26,929 nucleotides of DNA from positions 1-26,929 of the IMG/VR virus record IMGVR_UViG_3300025769_000686; one strand, written 5' to 3'. This document shows positions 22,645 through 26,929 of the stretch, piece by piece. Source of the DNA: a virus. A program made the position numbers and the translations under genes. The notes beneath the pieces are model-generated. The model did not search any database. It was not told the origin of the DNA and saw only the letters and a list, made by a program, of their open reading frames with translations. How positions within the stretch are numbered: position 1 is the stretch's first letter; each line of letters opens with the position of its first letter.

Positions 22645-23131
22645 TTAAGATGTTATTTTTTGCAGTGGTAGCAGCTGATACGGCAGTGGTTTGAGCAGAA
22701 GCTTGAGCATTGGCTAAGTCTGATCCATATGTTTCAGAACTTGAATCAAGATTTGCTACAGCATTATCAAACTCTGTTTGATAAGTTGAATTGTAGGTTT
22801 CTTCATATGCCTTTGCACCATTCCATCTTGTGACCATAGTGTTTGCCCAAGCAGGTATATCAGATGGGCCAATATCTTGATTAGGCCCTGTTCCGTCAAA
22901 CTCTATCCAACCAGAATTTGTTGCTGGTTTATATTGTAAAGCGTGAACATTATCTGGAACAATATCAGCACCGTTTATATTTAAATAAGCAGTACCATCA
23001 ATTAATACATCTACTTCGGTATCGCCTGAATATTCTTTAGGCCCATTATTAGGGTTTTCTCTATTTACATCAGCATCGTTAATAATAGTAAGTCGATTAT
23101 TTATTGTTACGTTGTTTATTGTTATTGGCAT
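22637..23131 (-). CDS. Probable tail-fibre-associated virion protein (164 aa)
   Basis: A 164-residue Asn/Thr/Ala-rich protein, beginning MPITINNVTINNRLTIINDA, with beta-like repeats, a central SGWIEFDGTGPNQDIGPSD and a helical Ala/Ser-rich C-terminus (LANAQASAQTTAVSAATTAK, about 139-158). The composition and position after tail-fibre genes fit a small fibre or fibre-tip protein or its assembly partner. AAGGAC stands about ten bases before the ATG, which supports this start although it overlaps the preceding gene by 35 bp. No enzyme motif. I do not recognise a named family. Confidence 0.6.
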   Translation of the reverse strand: MPITINNVTINNRLTIINDADVNRENPNNGPKEYSGDTEVDVLIDGTAYLNINGADIVPDNVHALQYKPATNSGWIEFDGTGPNQDIGPSDIPAWANTMVTRWNGAKAYEETYNSTYQTEFDNAVANLDSSSETYGSDLANAQASAQTTAVSAATTAKNNILSA

Positions 23132-23555
23132 TTTTTTTAGTCCTTTTTACCTTTCTTTTTGTATCATTTTTTTTATTAGATAGCAATGCAATATCTTCAG
23201 TAACATCCTCTCCATTTGCAAGAGCATCTTGACTGGCAGAAATATTGCCCCAAATACTACCATTTTCTTTGTTACCTTCTTCTTTCTTTTTTTGTGTTTC
23301 CACTAAAGCTAAGGTAACCATATTTGCCTTAACCATTTCATTACGAAAAGACTCTATAGAAGCGTTTGTTTGTACTTGTTTTCCTGAATTTTCAACTAAA
23401 AGTAACGGGAGCCACGCTATTGAACATCCCCATTCTTGTACGTTTTGACCTGTCTGAGGATTTTTTCCCTGTAACATATTATACCAGATACACTGATGTT
23501 TTATGCATTTTTTATTTAAAAGAGGGCACTTTCCGTCTGGATCGAATATTGGCAT
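23097..23555 (-). CDS. Cys-containing phage protein with basic C-terminus (152 aa)
   Basis: A 152-residue protein with cysteines at 10, 17, 22 and 44 (GKCPLLNKKCIKHQCIWYN, later EWGCSIAWLPLLLVE) that could bind a metal, then a helical middle and a very basic Asn/Lys/Arg-rich tail (KRKVKRTKKNANNNKQRN). The first 50 residues match a family I have often seen next to tail genes in marine phages, unnamed. There is no clear Shine-Dalgarno. The 3' end overlaps the 164-residue gene by 35 bp in another frame, unusually long for this genome. Nucleic-acid or polyanion binding by the tail is inference. Confidence 0.65.
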   Translation of the reverse strand: MPIFDPDGKCPLLNKKCIKHQCIWYNMLQGKNPQTGQNVQEWGCSIAWLPLLLVENSGKQVQTNASIESFRNEMVKANMVTLALVETQKKKEEGNKENGSIWGNISASQDALANGEDVTEDIALLSNKKNDTKRKVKRTKKNANNNKQRNNK

Positions 23556-23575
23556 TTATTACTTTAAAATTATCA

Positions 23576-24616
23576 CTAGTCTTTGGAACATGCAATTACA
23601 TTTGCAAATTTTAAATCCATATTGGACACTGCTAAAGCAGTGGTAGCACTTGCACTTCCACCAAGAGTTCCACCTGTAACTGGGTGACTATGAGAACCAC
23701 CTCCACCAGTGCTACTAGACTGAACATTACCACCACGTGATACATCAAAAAAGTTTCTTTGTCCTACTAATTGTGGTTGATTATAATCTGTATGAGTATG
23801 AGTAGGCATTGCAGGAGCACCAATACTAGTGGCTCCCAAAGACATACCAGAGGTGTCTGTTGTGGCACCACTTACATCGTCAAAAGTAAAAGCTCCGGAA
23901 GCAGTATTTTTAGAATTATTAAATACAGTTGCAAAACTATCTGCTCCGCCTGTTCCAGCACCTGTTCCTGTTACCACTCTCAAAGTAGTAGTGTTTATTG
24001 AAGCATCAGTATTTTGAGTCCATCCACTAGGAGCTGCACCTTGAAAAAATAAAGCGGTTGTACCAGAAGGAATACTTGATACCCCAGTCAAAGCAGCTCC
24101 ATTTCCAGAATATGTGGTTGCATCAACAGTTCCGTTTGCTGCCGTAAACACGGCACCATTTACAGTTAATGAATTTTTAATACTTAAGTTACCTAAAGAG
24201 TTTGCAAAAAGATCTACAACCTCATCTCCATTCTTACAATATAATATTGTATGAGAACCTTGAACAATTTCAACACTGTTTGAAGCATGCCCAGTGGGTG
24301 CTATATCTAAGGTAAAAGAACCTGCGGTATTATTGAATATATAATAATAGTTTTCTACTGCAGGAATAAAAACTTTAATGTTTCCTGTTAAAGTTCCTGT
24401 GAGTTCTATAACTTTATTTGAAGCCTCAGCGGTTGGATCAGCATTATTTGATGTTAATGTAACATCTGCTGAACCTGCTACTGATTTAGCTAAATACCCT
24501 GCTGAAAAAGCATCAACCGTTTCTAGGTTATTGTTTGTGTTATTGCCCCAGGTGTTTGCATTTGCTCCTGTTTGTTGGAGCTCTAATTTATAACTGCTTG
24601 AATAATTACTTGTCAT
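23576..24616 (-). CDS. Tail fibre/collar protein, paralogue 1 of 3 (346 aa)
   Basis: A 346-residue fibre protein. Residues 1-146 (KLELQQTGANANTWG, GYLAKSVAGSADVTLT, VFIPAVENYYYIFNN) align without gaps to the two upstream copies and are the likely attachment and shaft part. The second half has a collar-type entry (GTTALFFQGAAPSGWTQN), a glycine-rich turn GTGAGTGGADSF, HxH pairs PTHTHTD (273, 275) and GGSHSHP (309, 311), and the ending MDLKFANVIACSKD. Paired HxH motifs in phage fibre tips can bind iron along a trimer. The segment between the HxH pairs is unrelated in sequence to the other copies and is probably the receptor-binding loop. Confidence 0.82.
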   Translation of the reverse strand: MTSNYSSSYKLELQQTGANANTWGNNTNNNLETVDAFSAGYLAKSVAGSADVTLTSNNADPTAEASNKVIELTGTLTGNIKVFIPAVENYYYIFNNTAGSFTLDIAPTGHASNSVEIVQGSHTILYCKNGDEVVDLFANSLGNLSIKNSLTVNGAVFTAANGTVDATTYSGNGAALTGVSSIPSGTTALFFQGAAPSGWTQNTDASINTTTLRVVTGTGAGTGGADSFATVFNNSKNTASGAFTFDDVSGATTDTSGMSLGATSIGAPAMPTHTHTDYNQPQLVGQRNFFDVSRGGNVQSSSTGGGGSHSHPVTGGTLGGSASATTALAVSNMDLKFANVIACSKD

Positions 24617-24619
24617 GTT

Positions 24620-25675
24620 TTAATCCTTTGTTGCTACTATACTATCTACACGTTTTAAGTCCATAGTAGGTACTGATAAAGATAGATCAGCAGATATTGT
24701 TCCACTCAAAGCAACACCTGTTAAAGGGTGACCATGAGCACCTGATCCACCTGCACCGCCTGAATTTCTAACAGCCACAGTTCTACCACCTTGTCCGTTA
24801 ATTTGAGGTCCCCTTTGATCTCCATAAGGAGATGGCTCAGGGTTAGCTACCACAACTGTGGTATGGTTATGACTTGGAATTTCAGGTGTACTTAATGAGT
24901 GATTACCTGCAGCTATTCCAGATAATGTCAAACTAGAAACATCTAAAGGAGTTCCTGATGATGTAGCTGTTTTTGAACCTCCAAACGTAGTGCTAAAAGC
25001 ATCCGCTCCTCCTGCACCGCCACCTGTTCCTGTAACTACTTGTAAACAACATTCTGTTAAAGTTGAGTTTGTATTTGTAGTAAAACCTGTGGGAGCTGCT
25101 GTTTGTACAAACAACGCTTCCGTACCTGATGCGAATTCTTCTACACCCGTTAAACCCGCACCGTTACCCACCAAAGCTGTTGCCTCAACAACACCATTAG
25201 CGTTCAATTTAATATTATCTCCAACTTTAATTTGAGTTTTTGCAGAAAGATTACCAAAAGAATTTGCAAATAAATCTATAATTTTATTTCCTGTGCAATA
25301 TTGAATAGTGTGAGCACCTTGAGTGATAACTACACCATTAGAAGCGTGTCCTGTAGGAGCCACTGTAAGTGTTTGAGATCCTGTAGTATTGTTAAAAAAT
25401 ATATAATTGTTTTCTACTGCGGGAACAAAGACTTTAATATCCCCAGTTAAAGCTCCTGTAAATTCAATAACTCTGTTAGATGCCTCAGCATTAGGATCGG
25501 CATTATTGGTAGTTAAAGTTACGTCAGCAGATCCCGCCACTGATTTAGATAAATAACCTGCATTAAATGCATCAATTGTTTCGAGATTAGTATTAGTGTT
25601 TTGCCCCCAGGTGTTTGCGTTTGCACCTGTTTCCATTAATTCTAGTTTTAATCTATCTGAATACGTACTTGCCAT
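24620..25675 (-). CDS. Tail fibre/collar protein, paralogue 2 of 3 (351 aa)
   Basis: The same architecture as its neighbours: a conserved N-terminal half (TYSDRLKLELMETGANAN, AGYLSKSVAGSADVTLT) and a collar-type C-terminal half with GTEALFVQTAAPTGF, GTGGGAGGADAF, HxH pairs SHNHT (269, 271) and GAHGHP (314, 316), and the ending MDLKRVDSIVATKD. The inter-HxH segment (about 273-305) is Pro/Gly/Arg-rich (PEPSPYGDQRGPQINGQGG) and longest of the three. A CC pair at 209-210 (TECCLQV) is unique to this copy. It lies two bases after paralogue 3 and three before paralogue 1. Confidence 0.82.
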   Translation of the reverse strand: MASTYSDRLKLELMETGANANTWGQNTNTNLETIDAFNAGYLSKSVAGSADVTLTTNNADPNAEASNRVIEFTGALTGDIKVFVPAVENNYIFFNNTTGSQTLTVAPTGHASNGVVITQGAHTIQYCTGNKIIDLFANSFGNLSAKTQIKVGDNIKLNANGVVEATALVGNGAGLTGVEEFASGTEALFVQTAAPTGFTTNTNSTLTECCLQVVTGTGGGAGGADAFSTTFGGSKTATSSGTPLDVSSLTLSGIAAGNHSLSTPEIPSHNHTTVVVANPEPSPYGDQRGPQINGQGGRTVAVRNSGGAGGSGAHGHPLTGVALSGTISADLSLSVPTMDLKRVDSIVATKD

Positions 25676-25677
25676 TT

Positions 25678-26724
25678 TTAATCCTTACTGCAAACTATTA
25701 CATTTGCATGTTTAATATCCATATTAGGTACAGAAAGACTTACAGGGGATGATGTTGCTATACTTCCTGTAAAAGAAGCAGTACCTGCCACAGGGTGACT
25801 ATGAGAACCACCTCCACCAGCGTTGTTATTGTAGTTATGACTATTGCTTAATGAAGCTCCTGCTGCAAAAGCATTTATAATTGTAGGAAAGTTTGATTGA
25901 ACTGCTGTGTGACTGTGTGTGTGACTTGCCATCTGTGGTGACGAAAGAGTAGTACTACCCACTGTGCCGCCTGATGTTGATAAACTAGATAAATCATTTG
26001 CAGTGGGATCACCAGCAGCACTTTTAGATGCGAACACTGTCTCAAAACTATCTGCACCGCCTGTTCCTGCTGTGCCAGATGTAATAACTCTTAGAGTAGC
26101 GTTTGCTAGAGTTGAAGCTGTGTTTTGTGTCCAACCTGTCGGAGCGGAAGCTTCTAAAAAAACCATTTGTGTTCCTGGATCAAGTGTTACAACGCCATCC
26201 AATCCAGAACCACTTCCTGTAAAAGAAGTTGCACTTAACTGACCATTTGCTTTAACTGTTACATCTGAAGCTACATTTGCGTTTCCTTTAACACTGACAG
26301 TTCCTAAAGAATTTGCAAAAAGATCTACTACTGTATCTCCTGTACAGTATTGAATTGTGTGAGAACCTTGTACAATAGCAGCTCCATTAGATGCGTGACC
26401 TGTAGGTGCTACAGTAAGTGTAAAAGATCCTGTTGTATTATTAAAGAATATGTAGTTATTTTCTACAGCAGGAATGAAAACTTTAATATCCCCAGTTAAC
26501 TCTCCTGTAAATTCGATAACTTTTTTTGCTGATTCTGAATTAGGATCTGCGTCTGCTGTTGTTAAAGTTACATCAGCGGAACCCGCAACAGATTTTGCAA
26601 GATAACCTGCACCGAATGCTTCAATGACATTTAAATTGTTATTTGTATTAGTTCCCCAAACATTGGCATTTGCCCCTGTTTCCATAAGTTCTATTTTAAG
26701 TCTATCTGAATAAGTGGATGCCAT
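25678..26724 (-). CDS. Tail fibre/collar protein, paralogue 3 of 3 (348 aa)
   Basis: First of the three fibre genes in transcription order. Conserved N-terminal half (TYSDRLKIELMETGANAN, AGYLAKSVAGSADVTLT), collar-type GTQMVFLEASAPTGWTQN, GTAGTGGADSF, HxH motifs ASHTHSHT (268, 270, 272) and GGSHSHP (308, 310), and the ending MDIKHANVIVCSKD. The variable segment (about 273-302) is Asn/Ala/Ser-rich (NAFAAGASLSNSHNYNNN), different again from the others. Copies 2 and 3 share almost the same first eleven residues, so they are the more similar pair at the start. A promoter-like sequence lies immediately upstream; no Shine-Dalgarno is evident. Confidence 0.82.
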   Translation of the reverse strand: MASTYSDRLKIELMETGANANVWGTNTNNNLNVIEAFGAGYLAKSVAGSADVTLTTADADPNSESAKKVIEFTGELTGDIKVFIPAVENNYIFFNNTTGSFTLTVAPTGHASNGAAIVQGSHTIQYCTGDTVVDLFANSLGTVSVKGNANVASDVTVKANGQLSATSFTGSGSGLDGVVTLDPGTQMVFLEASAPTGWTQNTASTLANATLRVITSGTAGTGGADSFETVFASKSAAGDPTANDLSSLSTSGGTVGSTTLSSPQMASHTHSHTAVQSNFPTIINAFAAGASLSNSHNYNNNAGGGGSHSHPVAGTASFTGSIATSSPVSLSVPNMDIKHANVIVCSKD

Positions 26725-26730
26725 GATTAA

Positions 26731-26759
26731 TTTATATACCTATATTTTAAAAAATTCAA
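26731..26759 (-). promoter_or_regulatory. Sigma70-like promoter before the tail-fibre genes
   Basis: On the minus strand TTGAAT (26759-26754) and TATAAA (26736-26731) are separated by exactly 17 bases. Transcription would begin about seven bases further, at or next to the ATG at 26724, giving a leaderless or almost leaderless mRNA; that fits the absence of a ribosome site. AT-rich sequence produces such matches by chance, so this remains tentative. Confidence 0.3.
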
Positions 26760-26768
26760 TTTCATAAA

Positions 26769-26929
26769 TTATGCCGCAACCTTAGTCCAGGTGTTACTTG
26801 CCCCAGTAACAACATTAGCCCAAGGAGTTGATCTTATATTACCAACACTTGCGATCATTTCAACCCCTGTTGGCAATACTGTTGCTCCTGCGGCTGGAGT
26901 AGCAGTTCCATCTGTAAACGCCATTGAAA
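26769..26929 (-). CDS. Probable virion/tail protein, C-terminal part or short gene at the right edge
   Basis: An open frame ends at TAA (26771-26769) and remains open to the edge. It contains a possible ATG at 26924-26922, which would give a 51-residue protein (MAFTDGTATPAAGATVLPTG, later STPWANVVTGASNTWTKVAA). If that ATG is internal, this is the end of a larger protein. The Thr/Ala/Gly/Val-rich make-up and the 'ATP-AGA-V-PTGVE--ASVG' unit resemble repeat-built structural proteins of marine phages, and the W...V...TW ending is common in them. The edge hides the ribosome site, so start and length are unresolved. Confidence 0.5.
   Translation of the reverse strand, partial: SMAFTDGTATPAAGATVLPTGVEMIASVGNIRSTPWANVVTGASNTWTKVAA

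Noticed and set aside
23576-26724. Diversity-generating retroelement acting on the fibre loops
   Set aside because: No reverse transcriptase, template repeat or adenine-specific variation pattern is visible in the window; ordinary paralogue divergence explains the data so far.
1-26929. tRNA genes, rRNA, CRISPR arrays, insertion sequences, attachment sites
   Set aside because: Spacers are mostly under 60 bp and the longest (153 bp) has no cloverleaf; no regularly spaced repeats, transposase or integrase frames were seen.

Overview
The window looks like part of the genome of a small, AT-rich lytic tailed phage, probably a marine podovirus of the kind that infects SAR11-like or related low-GC marine bacteria. 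This rests on strong A/T bias in codons and spacers, very tight gene packing, a single-subunit replication module, an internal-virion-protein block, and several small protein families familiar from uncultured marine phages. No rRNA, tRNA, integrase, CRISPR array or insertion sequence was seen. Terminase, portal, capsid and RNA polymerase genes are also absent, so the window is probably only part of the genome. The host assignment is inference.

Layout. Nearly everything is read on the minus strand, so transcription order runs from high to low coordinates. (1) 26.9-22.6 kb is the adhesion module: a partial gene at the right edge, three tandem paralogous tail-fibre/collar genes, then a Cys-containing basic protein and a small probable virion-associated protein. 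(2) 22.6-14.3 kb is a tail and modification block. It holds five different putative 2-oxoglutarate/Fe(II) oxygenases, a GT-A-like glycosyltransferase, two DUF6065-like proteins and a SAM methyltransferase. These are interleaved with a large tail-associated protein, small virion-type proteins and a 33-residue membrane peptide. (3) 14.0-7.1 kb is the internal virion/ejection block (389, 296, 373 and 1161 residues), followed by a 70-residue probable exported protein. (4) 5.3-0 kb is the replication block: a conserved coiled-coil protein, a possible ssDNA-binding protein, an archaeo-eukaryotic-type primase, a 62-residue basic protein, a PD-(D/E)xK nuclease, a UvrD-like helicase, a 68-residue protein, and the first residues of a probable family A DNA polymerase that runs off the left edge.

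Two small islands are read on the plus strand: an SNF2-like helicase plus a 55-residue ORF (5.3-7.1 kb), and a 99-residue protein (14.0-14.3 kb). Their borders carry the main inverted repeats and divergent spacers, which are the most likely regulatory sites here. Elsewhere genes overlap by 1-35 bp or are separated by a few bases, and translational coupling seems common. TTG and GTG starts are frequent, sometimes behind a strong Shine-Dalgarno. No stretch over 300 bp lacks a gene; the longest spacer is 6775-6927.

How it fits together (inference). The replisome seems to consist of the polymerase, an AEP primase and two non-DnaB helicases. The late half builds an ejection apparatus and a tail carrying several related tips. 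The unusual load of oxygenases, glycosyltransferase and methyltransferase inside the tail operon suggests chemical modification of a virion protein, or of host envelope or metabolites during infection.
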